Assembly: GCA_033060915.1 (NCBI GenBank)
Contig: CM065394.1
Location: forward strand, 36,504,001 to 36,568,000
DNA length: 64,000 nt
Reading direction: 5' to 3'
Source: Euryodendron excelsum
Lineage: Eukaryota; Streptophyta; Magnoliopsida; Ericales; Pentaphylacaceae
How positions within the stretch are numbered: the first letter of the stretch is position 1; each line of letters opens with the position of its first letter. The notes under the pieces were generated by a model. It saw nothing but the letters and a program-made list of their open reading frames with translations, was not told the origin of the DNA and did not search any database. Shown here one piece after another: positions 38,156 through 49,010 of this stretch. The position numbers and the translations under genes are program-made.

Positions 38156-38555
38156 CTGTGTTACCATAATACTCTATTACTATAGCGAATTGTGTTTTTT
38201 TTCGAAATATGGTACTCTAACGTTCTAAAACGGTAAATTTAGCGATCCAAAGCGATTCAATTATTTATTTATTTATATCTTTAAAGGTCACCTAATGGAA
38301 GAAAAAAAAATCAATTATAATGAACAAAAATATAATAAGAAAATTATATTAGAAAATAGGCCATACTACTTTTAGAATTTTTTTTAGATGATTAATTTTT
38401 AAAAAACATAAATTATGTTTTATTAAATGCTAATTAGTAAAGAAAATTATATTAGAAATATCTTAATTCTAATAATATACTTTATAGAATCTACTTTAGG
38501 CGTATCACATTTTAGAACATGTAACGTACCACATTCTCGTTCCACATATCAAAAC
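38156..38555 (-). mobile_element. MITE-like element, copy A
   Basis: Shares CTGTGTTACCATAATACTCT, the block GGTACTCTA.CGTTCTAAAACGGT, AATTTAGCGATCCAA and an end TTTTAGAACATGT with the reverse complement of 57013-57438. Inverted end motifs (GGTAC...GTTCTAAAAC) suggest a DNA transposon derivative. The AT-rich middle codes for nothing. Superfamily not determined. Confidence 0.55.
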
Positions 38556-38801
38556 AATCCGCATTCTATCTTCACTTAATATTGAATTCATCCATGTTTT
38601 ACTAGTTTAACTATTCTCAAAATTGAACTTCTTGAACTAGTTACCCATCTTGCCAACACTGCCCAAGGAATCAAACTTTCTTCAGTCAAGGATCATAGTA
38701 CATTATTAGTTCTCTTGTTGCATAAGATAATTAATCTGTAACCCTATGTGTTTGGGGTATATATATGTATAGCTCTCAGAGGATTGCTGAGACTATTACA
38801 A
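38556..38801. other. Flank of the jacalin gene remnant
   Basis: Probable upstream part of the lectin gene, including an AT-rich TATATATATG near 38758, but no coding segment is recognised before 38802. Confidence 0.3.
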
Positions 38802-38854
38802 GAGGGTGGGAAGGATCAAGCCAGTGGGAGCATAATTGTAAGACCATGGGGAGG
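38802..38854 (+). pseudogene. Jacalin-lectin start, cut by an LTR element
   Basis: The frame reads EGGKDQASGSIIVRPWGG and is cut directly after the second glycine by the LTR at 38855. A short basic/polar stretch followed by a hydrophobic beta strand and PWGG is the standard opening of jacalin-related mannose-binding lectin domains (known consensus GPWGG-GG). The coding match is short, but it is supported by more jacalin sequence on the far side of the insertion. Confidence 0.5.
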
Positions 38855-39970
38855 TGTCACGGGTTGACAGGCCGAACACCACACGGTGACAGTAATGCGA
38901 CCCGCCATGATCATACGCAGCGGAATACACCCGTAAGGTGACTATACTCCAAGCAATAGTCCCGCCAAACTCAAACACCAAGACAAAATTATGCACTTGT
39001 CTAGGATCCATCCGTAATGCCCCGCATATCTCTTTAAGCTCAGACCTCTGATGCTCAAGCTATAAGGCAACCCAAGCTATAGGCGATAGCAACGCCATTC
39101 TCAAATGCGCGCGCACATAACAAGCAATATCCTTAGCGTTAGTCCCTCTCGAAACACAAGCAATATAACCATGTGGAACTAGACATGCGCGTCAGCCAAG
39201 CATCACCCATTAGGCACAACGCCTCCATCCATGAAGCTCTTAGAGCCCCGCGTCAAGGTTGCCCGCAAGGAAAGGCACCACCGAATAGTAACTGATAAGC
39301 CCACAACATTGTGCCCCACGACACCAATGCTAGCTAAACCACGCGGCCGTGTACACAAGCGTGAACCCAATGCGCAAGTGCACACGAGACACACAGCATG
39401 TAAGTGTGCACACCGAGACCCAATCCGTCATGAACATAAGCCTCGAAACGATATGAATGCGGCATAGCGGGTGTGTATGTCACAACCCTATCCTCGACGC
39501 CAATGCCCAACATTTGCCCCACCGGGCACAATGCCGCCCATGTAACCCCTTGACTAGCATGAGAACTGCAGCCACGTGCCACAACCGGCCCCCAAGTCTC
39601 GCCCACTTCCTTGAGGGACTCACTTGAATGCTGTCCCTTTCGGTAGCACCAGGGGTGGTAGAGTCAACACTACGCCCCCCCTTATAATAGCATTCTGAGT
39701 CATTTCCAAACTAATAGGAAGAAACATCCTACCCCCTCGAGGAGTCATAATCCATATATCCAATAATATGAAAAATACAAATTACGAGATTGTCATGCCA
39801 CCGGCCAATCATGCTCAAACATGCCCCACGCCAAAGTCCCTCGCGGCCCCAGACATGCCACGAGTGGTAACCCGTGACATTTTTCACCACTTAACCATCA
39901 TCGTCCTGGATGATGCCAAAGCCCAGTGCCAATTCCTGGCACTTGCCACAACTAGTGCCAACTCCTGACA
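38855..39970 (-). repeat. LARD 3' LTR (left copy)
   Basis: Begins TGTCACGGGTTGACAGG. An inverted partner AACCCGTGACA lies at about 39869-39880, so most of the LTR is framed by an internal inverted repeat. GC content is well above the surrounding DNA. Confidence 0.85.
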
Positions 39971-40604
39971 CTCTCCATCACTCGAACAATCAACGCCCTC
40001 GTTGATGCCAAGCATAACGCTGAATGCAGTAGTGTTTATATGCCCCCACGATGAGTTGCCACCACTCCTCGCAGACCAACACTTCCGTGCTGATTGCCTA
40101 CAAATCCGATCGTCACCAAATCTGCCCCCACAGCTACTCAAAGCAAAGGTTCGCCCAGACTCCCATGCTGAACTCGGCAAAGCAAAATAAGACACCTTTT
40201 TCACCACATAAAGCAAGCACAACTCCTCTGAGCAAGTGCCCCGTACCATATTGCTCCATCTGTCGGCAACATGTACCCGAATAGGCGCTGTCCGTCGCAC
40301 ACAAAAGAAAGGCGTGCATTGACCGTCATGCATCCTCCACCACTTCGAGGGGTCGATGCCCTCATCCACGAGCACTCCGCGTGCACCCTCTACACAAACT
40401 CCGCAGCTAAACCCACAAAGCTCACTTGACATCAGAATTCACCATGTGCACGACCCAAAGATGCCCTCGCGACAACCTGGTTCTGTCCCACACTAGTTCC
40501 CAACTGACCGGCACTCCCACTGAATGCAAGTCCATCTGCACTGTCAAAGCAAACCCTGCCCACTGGCAAACGGTTTCAACTGTTGAAGTTCCCACAGTGT
40601 TGCT

Positions 40605-40905
40605 CCAGTACCTCAGTCCTTAGACCTTCACCCGAAGACAACCCATGTTGTTTCAGTGCCTCAGCTCTTTAGCCTTCACTTGAAATCAGCCCACACTGTT
40701 CCAGTACCTCGGCTTTTCAGCCTTCACCCGAAATCAGTTTGCAAAGCTTCAATGTCTGATCCTCTAATCTTTACTCGAAGTCTGCCTACAATGCAATTCC
40801 AGTGTCTGATCCTCTGATCTTCACCCGAAGTCTGTCCACAATGCAACTCCAGTGCTTGATCCTCTAATCTTCACCCGAAGTCTGCCTGCAATACCTCCCT
40901 CCGCC
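40605..40905. repeat. Minisatellite of about 48-50 bp inside the LARD
   Basis: Six diverged units share CCAGTG-CT..TC-TCT.A.CTTCACCCGAAG. The TTCACCCGAA core recurs at about 40627, 40675, 40722, 40770, 40820 and 40870. The last three units are most alike, suggesting expansion from that side. Confidence 0.75.
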
Positions 40906-41685
40906 GGAGGACTTAATGTTTTGATAAACCCTCGCTACACGGTGCTCTCTAGCAACGATGAACTCCTCTGAGTCACCTGGTATCCACTAGCCAACATGTA
41001 TCACAACGAGGCAAGATCACCCAAAAGTTTTTAACAAAACACGCTCTTCACAAATGCCAACAGCCAAGCACAGAAATGAGCACAATCCACTGAGCAAGCA
41101 CGAAGCCAACAAAGTAACCATGCAATAATACAAGCGAAGCAACCAACGGTTTTGGCCAACTCAAGGGTCAAATGAAGGCAAACGAATCCCCACAACACGA
41201 AGCAAGTTCTTTCGCAGAAGCTCATATGCCGTAGAAACAACCCACCAATCCAACAAAGCAGCACTACTAGCTATGCACTAAAATCATTTGATCTGACACA
41301 CAAAAGCATTTATACACTACAAAGTCGGTCCCATGCACATCATTAAGAAGGCTTGCTGCCCTGTGTACCACGACCACAATCAAAGGACCGAGCGCGCGTC
41401 CAAAACTTGTTAAAGCGGCCACTTTAAAGAAGGTACCAAAGGGGTTCAAACAGCAACCAAGACCACTGATACCATAAGATTTTAGCCCACATAAACTGAA
41501 AAACTGCTAGCTCGGGCCACCAATCCATTCGTCACAAGATGGAATGAAACTCGCTCCACCGATAAACCTAACAACCAACAATCTGAAGTAAACAACCCAC
41601 TGGGGAAAGTTCACCACAACTGAAGAGTATGCCCACACGGATAAGTGAAGCAACACCCAATTGATGCACACCACGGATGGTTAGT

Positions 41686-41697
41686 GCTCTGATACCA
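41686..41697 (-). promoter_or_regulatory. LARD primer-binding site (initiator tRNA-Met)
   Basis: The minus strand reads TGGTATCAGAGC directly after the 5' LTR, the standard plant LTR-element primer site. Confidence 0.9.
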
Positions 41698-41699
41698 AT

Positions 41700-42816
41700 T
41701 ATCACGGGCTGGCAGGCCGGGCACCACACGGTGACAGTAATGCGACCCGCCATGATTATACGCAGCGGAATACACCCGTGAGGCGACTATACTCCAAGCA
41801 ATAGTCCCGCCAAACTCAAACACCAAGGCAAGATTATGCGCTTGTCTAGGATCCATCCGTAATGTCCCGCATATCTCTTTAAGCTCAGACCTCTTATGCT
41901 CAAGCCATAAGGCAACCCAAGCTATAGGCGATAGCAACACCATTATCAAATGCGCGTGCACATGACAAGCAATGTGCTTAGCGCTAGTCCCTCTCGAAAC
42001 ACAAGCAATATAGCCATGTGCAACTAAACATGCGCGTCAACCAAGCATCACCCGTTAGGCAAAACACCTCTATCCATGAAGCTCTGAGAGCCCCGCGTCC
42101 AGGTTGCCCGCAAGGAAAGGCACCACCGAATAGCAACTGATAAGCCCACAACATTGTGCCCCACGACACCAATGCTAGCCAAACCACGCGGCCGTGTGCA
42201 CAAGCGTGAACCCAATGCGCAAGTATACACGAGACACACGGCATGCAAGTGTGCACACCGAGGCCCAATCCGTCATGAACATAAGCCCCGAAACGATATG
42301 AATGCGGCATAGCGGGTGCGTATGTCACAACCCTATCCTCGACGCCAATGCCCAACATTTGCCCAACCGGGCAAAATACCGCCCATGTAGCCCCTTGACT
42401 AGCATGAGAACTGCAGTCACGTGCCACAGCCGGCCCCCAAGTCTCGCCCACTCCCTTGGGGGACTCACTTGAATGATGTCCCTTTCGATAGCACCAGGGG
42501 GTGGTAGAGTCAACACCATGCCCCCCCTTATAATAGCATTCTAAGCCATCTCCAAACTGATAAGAAGAAATATCATACCACCTCGAGAAGTCATAATCCA
42601 TATATCTAATAATATAAAAAATACAAATTACGAGATTGTCATGTCACCGGCCAATCATGCTCAGACATGCCCTACACCAAGGTCCCTTGCGGCCCCAGAA
42701 GTGCCACGGATGGCAACCCGTGACATATTCCACCACTTCAACCATCATCATCCTCGATGATGCCAAAGCCCAGTACCACTCCTGACACTCGCCACAACTA
42801 GTGCCAACTCCTGACA
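41700..42816 (-). repeat. LARD 5' LTR (right copy)
   Basis: Aligns with 38855-39970 from end to end. Long open frames on its minus strand (for example 41984-42601) also occur in broken form in the other LTR and look fortuitous. Confidence 0.85.
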
Positions 42817-43270
42817 GGTAGCCATAGGTGAGAGAAATCTCACTCGTTAATGACAATCCGCATAGTGTATGCTAATAATGATAAGCCTGTTGCAGCAAAA
42901 ATACAAAAATTTTGGGCAGACCAAATTAGGAGAAGTGTTGATTTGTGGAGTTAGGTTAAAGCAAGAAAAGAGTAATGGCATGGAGCTACCAAAAATTTAA
43001 AACACTGCCCTTACTAACAAATCAACCCATCATGGGCAGAGAACTTGATAGTCTATTAACCTAGTTTTCTTTGATTAGATCAAGCTGCAATACCCTGAGG
43101 AGTTCTTAAGGAGCGTAAGTGGCCACTCTTGTCCTGTGGTCTTATGTTCTCCAGGTATTTTTATTACTTCTCCCACTAATATCATTTCTCATTAGCCCAG
43201 AAACTCTCAACTGTTTTAGCCGGATCCGATGCTCCAATTGCAGATTTCCTCAAAAGCAACAGAAAGACTT
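42817..43270 (+). pseudogene. Jacalin-lectin gene, 3' part
   Basis: After the LARD the frame TIRIVYANNDKPVAAK (about 42852-42899) matches the jacalin strand IRVVYDNNGKPVAA. A separate exon at 43079-43154, bounded by TTAG and GGTATT splice sites, reads IKLQYPEEFLRSVSG followed by HSCPVV, a very good jacalin match (IKLQYPEEFLTSVSGHY-P). A weaker piece near 43246-43275 (FLKSNRKTS) resembles the following SLTFKSNRKT strand. Between the first two pieces there is a TGA or TAG in every continuous reading, and the glycine-rich loops are lost. So the gene is dead apart from the transposon insertion as well. Jacalin lectins bind mannose or galactose and often act in defence. Confidence 0.6.
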
Positions 43271-45612
43271 CTGCATGTATTATGGCATATAGTTGTGCTA
43301 AATATACAATGCCGTATTTAGTTTTGTACCAATTCAGAAGAGTGAAAGTACTATGCATAAATTCTAAATGGGAGTTCAAGAAATCATCAACCATGGAACC
43401 AAAATACAGCACCTCATGCTTCCCACAAAACCAAAGTACCCGAGGAAGAATATCAAGTAAAACCAAAGTAGCTTGAGAGTTCAGATAAGATCTATATTTA
43501 TAAACCTACAATTACCCATTGCAAGTGCAGAAGAGCATTTACCATTCGAGAACCAGTAACAAACAACTTTTTAAAAAAAAATAATAATAATATACCCAGA
43601 GAGAACTCATGTATACATGTATGTGCAAACATATGTCTAGATACAAAATTACCCTTCCGAAATGTAAGAGAAAAATCAGAAAAAAAAGATTTCAATTTAA
43701 AAATTCACACTATGATGAGGAAAAGGTTAAAACTTCTCAAAACAACACAACACATCCTAAACTTCAAGACTTTGTTTTCTGTTCTTCTCAAGTTCCTTAG
43801 CCAACAAGTGGAGTTAATAAGTTCCATAAACAGACCAATTCTGAGATTCTTTTCAAGTGTAATCTTCCAATAAATGCTTATTCTTCCAGTGATGAAATTC
43901 CGTCCAACAGTGATATCAAAGGAATGCACCAGAAGTTCTCCAAAAAATGTCCAACAATATGTAATCTTCGAATCAAATTAAGCAACAAATCCAATCAAAC
44001 TCTAAAGTGTTTCTTTTTCCCCTATATTAATTAAAAAAAGATGTCGAGCACAGAGATCTATTCCTTCATAATGAATAATTCATGTCCAATTACCTCACGC
44101 AACACTGATCTCCACAATGTTACTGCTCAATTGGTTTAACCTACTGGTTCTAACTCCTGAAGTTCAGTGCTGCACACAACTGCATGCAGGGAAGCAAACA
44201 TACACCACTCAATTTTCCTCTACTTCTCTAAACTTCAGTTATGTGCTGAACGTTGATCTTTGCAATGTATCTGCTGAGTCAATTTATTCTTCTAGTTTTG
44301 AACTCTTGATACCTCAATGCCACTTATAAGCATGTGCATATCTGCTCATGCACCACTCAATAGTCCCTAGGCTCCAGCAAGACTTAAATTCCCAGCACTC
44401 CCCCCCAGTTCGTGTAGCATGTTATCAGGTTTCCTCCCTTCAATTTCGATATTCCTGGAAGGACTCTCAACCTCTTGGCCAAGATAACTATCAATTATAC
44501 AACATATTTCAACACAAGGTTATTCTCATCTAAACAAACTAATAGGACATTCAAGAAAAACCAATTTTCTCTCACACCAAAGTTCAGCTTACACTCATAG
44601 GCTCTCAGCATTAAGACATGTTAATACCCGCAACATGATTACATTGACCAACAATGTTCAGAATGCCTCCTAGAAGACTACGTTATATATATATAAGCAC
44701 TAAGGAATATTTCACAGTAATCCATAATAAAGTATTCCGTAATAACAAATACACATACAAAAAGACAACATAATTGAGTGACATTAAAACATCAAATTTG
44801 GCGACAGCGCACCAAATGGATATATTACTCCACGCAAACCAAACAAAGCACAATCAACTATGAATTTAGAAACTTTTGGGGATAAAGAAAGCATGAAAAA
44901 TCATCACTTCAAAAACCAAATTCTGACACTACCAATTAAAATAAAAAGATAATTCCAAATAGAGTATCCTCACAAAATTTACCTCAAATTTACATAAAAA
45001 AAAAAAATAAGATCTCAATGAAATCCAGTTGTATAAATTTTACTATAACAAGAAATATAACCCCAATAAAATGACTGCCAACAAGTGTAAAAGCCTGTCA
45101 TCAGAATATATTTATACACACGGCATAGGCATATAAGAAAGGGAAATCAAAACAAAGCATTATATCAATCGATATCCACATGCAATAACATAAGCTCTAG
45201 CATACTTAGTCAATTCCCATGTATGTTCTTTTGGCACAACATAAAATCCGAATTATTATCATGTTATTTATACACATATATGTTCCCCACAAGAATATGA
45301 GCCCGCTTGTCAACTAAAACGAAAGAAAGCAGCAGGGCCATCGATATCCGTACACTAGAAAGCCTACACAGCAATTCACAAAAACCAAGTTATCCAACTC
45401 CTTTCACGAAGAGATAGAATCACAAACATTGAAATTAGCACATACAATACGATTGGCAGTATATCGAGAATAATATCCAGACAATATAAGCAACAGTTCT
45501 AAATAAAAATGGAGATCGCAATTCATTCACATTTACATGAAAGTTAGAAAACCCAAATACTAATTCCATATACGGAAATATCGGAACCAATCCTCCTATA
45601 GGACTAGTTCCA
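43271..45612. other. Spacer and probable 3' region of CHMP1
   Basis: AT-rich, with no gene recognised. The part nearest 45612 is presumably the 3' untranslated region of the minus-strand CHMP1 gene. Confidence 0.4.
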
Positions 45613-46224
45613 TTACCCACGGGCCTTGAGCTCGGCAAGGCGCCTAGACAAGTCGTCCTCTTCGACCTTCTCGGAAGTCTTCACCGACACCGCATGAGCC
45701 GCCGGCTGTGGCAGACCCACCGACACCTCCAGCCCGTAATCGTCCGCCACCTGCTGCATCAGGCTGTTGACTTCTCCCTCAGGAGTCGACAGCGAGGTGC
45801 TTCCGGCCATGGAGCTCTCCATAAACTCGGCCTGCACTTCCATGTTGACGAACTGGCGCTCGAACTGGTCCATCGTCTCCGACATCTTCTGCAAGTTGCC
45901 GGTTGTGAGGGACGACTCCAAGGACTTGACGATCGAGCCCATTGACTTGCTGATCGTGGTCATCTTGGCCTGGGTGTCGAGCCTGGCGACGACCGCGTCG
46001 AGGCGGGACGCGAGGCGGAGGTAATTCATCTGCTCGTTGCGCTTGCGGATGGCGTTCTCGGCGTAGATTCGAGCGCCGTCCATGTTTCCCTTCTCGATCG
46101 CCTTCTTGACCTTGAGTTTCTCGGCCTTCTCTTCCTTCTCGCACTTCTTCGACTGGCGCTGGAGGCTCTTCGATGTGAACTTCAGCTCCATGATCTGGTT
46201 CATCAATTTTTCTGCGTTCCCCAT
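45613..46224 (-). CDS. CHMP1: CHMP1, ESCRT-III-associated protein (Vps46/Did2)
   Basis: A single uninterrupted frame encodes 203 residues, the full length of plant CHMP1A/B. CHMP1 acts on endosome membranes in multivesicular body sorting and recruits the AAA ATPase SKD1/VPS4; in Arabidopsis it is needed for sorting of auxin carriers. The sequence starts [20 protein letters not shown], with a basic, helical N-terminal half rich in Lys and Glu. It continues through [20 protein letters not shown] and [17 protein letters not shown], and ends [14 protein letters not shown], the MIM1 helix that binds MIT domains. The coding region is clearly more GC-rich than its surroundings. No coding intron is present. 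The start ATG at 46224 matches the family start. Confidence 0.96.
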   Translation of the reverse strand: MGNAEKLMNQIMELKFTSKSLQRQSKKCEKEEKAEKLKVKKAIEKGNMDGARIYAENAIRKRNEQMNYLRLASRLDAVVARLDTQAKMTTISKSMGSIVKSLESSLTTGNLQKMSETMDQFERQFVNMEVQAEFMESSMAGSTSLSTPEGEVNSLMQQVADDYGLEVSVGLPQPAAHAVSVKTSEKVEEDDLSRRLAELKARG

Positions 46225-46517
46225 CTCCGATCTACGATTTTGACAGGCTTATCTCTATTTTCTTGTTGATGATCGAATTAATCTCTCTCTCTCGTAGTTC
46301 TGCTGAAGTTAGGGTTTGTTGTAAGGCTTCAGAGATATTTCTTTGTGATTTATCGAGGCTCTGCATTTCCCATTTCGGATCCTGTGCGACGCAAACAAGT
46401 TGCAATACGCGTTTGAGTTCGATCAGTGACCGCACGTCTTTGGTAAGTCTTCATCCGACGGACGAGATTATGATTGTATTTGGAAACAGATTGCTCTTTC
46501 CTTCGGAAAGAAAAATT
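46225..46517 (-). other. Leader and promoter side of CHMP1
   Basis: CT-rich sequence on the plus strand corresponds to a GA-rich leader upstream of the CHMP1 start. No specific promoter element was assigned. Confidence 0.35.
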
Positions 46518-46693
46518 TAAGGAGATGTACAGTTTTTTTTTTTTTTTGGTCAAGTTTACAAAAAAAAAAAATCAGATTTTTTTTTTATTTTTTGATTTTT
46601 TTAACTTTGTTTTAACTAAAAATAATAAAAAATAATAAAAACAAAAAAAACAAAAAAAAACTAAACAAAAAAATTGTAGCAAACGGATTATAC
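46518..46693. mobile_element. Degraded Tourist-like MITE
   Basis: Left part GTACAGTTTTTT..GGTCAAGTTTACAA and right end TTGTAGCAAACGGATTAT resemble the element at 12165-12374 (GTACAGTATTTTTGTCAAAC; CTAAACGAGTC). The A/T tracts in the middle are also similar. Target duplication not clear. Confidence 0.35.
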
Positions 46694-47039
46694 GTCCTGA
46701 CTTTTGCTTTTGACAGGACAAACTTATATGAGTGGACAAAAATGTTTTTTGAAATTCAAGTGATTTGAATTTTGAATAAAGGGACAATTTTGTCATTATG
46801 TTGAATCGGTATTAAAATAAAATAAAACGAAACATAATAGATGTGGAAGAATTATTTGTATAGGAAGTAGTGATTTACTTTAAAATTAATGAGCAGTTGT
46901 GGACCGTGCGGATTACTATTTCAAAAAGTCCTCTCTCCCTCCATTTTGTTTGGATTGTTTTCTGAAGGCAAAGTAGATGGAGTGATTGTAAAAGGAGAAA
47001 TGACTCATATTTTGCCTAATTCTTTTCCCTCTTATGTTA

Positions 47040-47335
47040 TTTCAATTTATCTATAAAATAGATAAAAAAATCATTAAGATTTAATAAAAATTTTATTATA
47101 GAATATTTTTGTTATTTTATCTCTTCAAATTAGAACATCAAAAAACTAATTTGGTCATTTTATGCCAAAATAAAAGTTGTCTTTCAAGGATTTTTTTATT
47201 ATTTTATCAAATCATTTTTTTGATGTTCTAATTTAGATATATAAAATAATAAAAATACTTATATAATAAAACTTTTTATTAAATCTAATAGTTTTCATAC
47301 ATTTTGTATATAAGTCAGACGTTATGTGTTTACTT
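47040..47335. mobile_element. Foldback MITE
   Basis: The left arm (around 47078-47160: AGATTTAATAAAAATTTTAT, then AAATTAGAACATCAAAAAA) is repeated inverted in the right arm (around 47210-47300). The two arms of about 100-130 bases would pair into a hairpin. The internal loop is short. A diverged relative lies at 9925-10215. Confidence 0.6.
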
Positions 47336-48580
47336 TTTAAACTATAGGAGGTTATTTGATTTTGACTCAAATTATAATAAGATAAAGTGTAATTAACTCA
47401 TATATATATACACATATACACATATACACATATAGACCTCTTAGATCATTTATAACCCAAAACCTTTAAATTCATCCTCATTTTGACATCTTCTTCAAAT
47501 TTGAATTTTATAGGTCTTATTTTTTCACATTGTTACTCCAATCCACCAACCTGCATTTTTATTATTCAATCTTTAAATCATTATTCTTTTATATAAAAAA
47601 ATTCAAAAATCACATATTGTACTCTCATTTTATTTAAAATATAATTATTTATTACTAAATTTTAATTTAAATTGTAGTTATTTATCAAATATTTAATTAA
47701 AATTTAATTATTTAATATTTTTTAAACTAGATAATCTATCAATGAAATTAAAATTTAAATTACACTAAAAATTTAAAAAAAAACAAAAATCTCATTACAA
47801 ACTAATGAAATACATTTAACAAAAATTAAAGTACAATAAGAAACTAATGAAAACACATAAAATGAGAATTGGATAATTAAAATTATAAGTACTAAAAAGT
47901 GGTAAGTCTACTCTTCTATACTCACTTTCATGGTGGATAAAGCTACTAAAATTATCATGACTAAAACCAATAGATGATCCACCTATTTGAGAATCATAAG
48001 TCCTTTTTTCAATAAATAAATAATTAATAAAATAAAAAATTTTAATTTCATATAAATAATAATTTCAAGATAAATAAAAGCAAGTAAAATATAAATAATT
48101 TATTTATTCTACATATAAAGCAATCTCAAATTAAATAAATATTTAACAAAGTAAAAAAAAATGAATTAATTAAAATTTTAAATTAAATATTTATTAAAAT
48201 AATAGTTAAGCAGTAAATAATGCATTAATAATACATTATTTAGGTTTAAAACAATGATTAGTATAATAATTTTACATAATTAATGCTTTGACCCTACATG
48301 AATAATAAAATGAATGGATCTTTAAATTTTTGGAAGAACAAAATAATTTAGAGAATAAAATTTAAAACTCACTTCTAAATTTAAAATTTTGAAAGTGAGT
48401 TAGTTATGCTTTTAGCTTAGTATTTATAAAGGGGACCCAATGCCAGTAAAAAGAATGTTACAAAAAGCATTTTACAGAACATATTCTCACCCAATAATGC
48501 ACAAGTATATTCCTACTCCTGCAGTGCCTCTAATCCGCCCAAACTCAAAACCAGCTGCACACCTTCACCTGCAATTTGCA

Positions 48581-48585
<5 letters not shown>

Positions 48586-48620
<35 letters not shown>
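48586..48620. repeat. (AG)n microsatellite
   Basis: About 17 AG units, roughly 390 bases upstream of the anoctamin-like start codon, possibly within its promoter or leader. Confidence 0.95.
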
Positions 48621-48622
<2 letters not shown>

Positions 48623-49010
48623 AAGATTGATCGATACCCAATTAGATTTGTCACAGAAACCGATGGTGCATTGGCATTTGTGCCTCGCGACTCACTCGAA
48701 TGATTACCTGCCTAGAACCATACAGAAACGGCCGTTTCTCAAAAGCAACGGTCACAATGCCACGTCTTCACCGCTTTGACATCTGTTTCTCCCTCTCTCT
48801 CTCTCAAGAATCAAGAACCCATATTAGCAAAACGCACCCTATTTTTAATTTTTTCTTCCCCAGAAAGCAGAGGACCCAAATCGCCAATTAGGCACAAAAA
48901 ATTTATGGAGTTTAAACTGAGAAACCCATTTGGTTGTTAGAATCTTTGAAGCTGATTCGGTTTTCTTTGTTTGAATTTTTGGGGTCTGAGGTAGTTGGCT
49001 GGGTTTGGAA

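Larger units (their letters stand above)
38855..42816 (-). mobile_element. Non-coding LTR element (LARD type) inside a jacalin-lectin gene
   Basis: Two LTRs of 1116 and 1117 bp (38855-39970 and 41700-42816) flank 1.73 kb of internal DNA with no gag or pol similarity in any frame. The LTRs start TGTCACGGG (TATCACGGG in the right copy) and end CTCCTGACA. A perfect initiator-tRNA-Met primer site (TGGTATCAGAGC) lies two to three bases inside the right LTR on the minus strand, setting the orientation. Flanks GGAGG and GGTAG agree at four of five bases, an aged target duplication. The LTRs differ at many positions, so it is older than the copia element. Movement would need enzymes from another element. 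Confidence 0.85.
46694..49010. other. AT-rich intergenic region and anoctamin leader
   Basis: Very AT-rich from 47.0 to 48.4 kb with no gene recognised. It includes a foldback MITE (47040-47335), an (AG)n microsatellite at 48586-48620 and, towards 49010, the probable leader of the anoctamin-like gene. Confidence 0.45.

Noticed and set aside
40605..40905. Regularly spaced repeats that might suggest a CRISPR array
   Set aside because: The whole 48-50-bp unit is repeated with no unique spacers, and it sits inside a plant retroelement; this is a minisatellite.
39884..42601. Several open frames on the minus strand of the LARD
   Set aside because: They fall in LTRs or GC-rich non-coding interior, are broken in the sister LTR and resemble no Gag, Pol or host protein.
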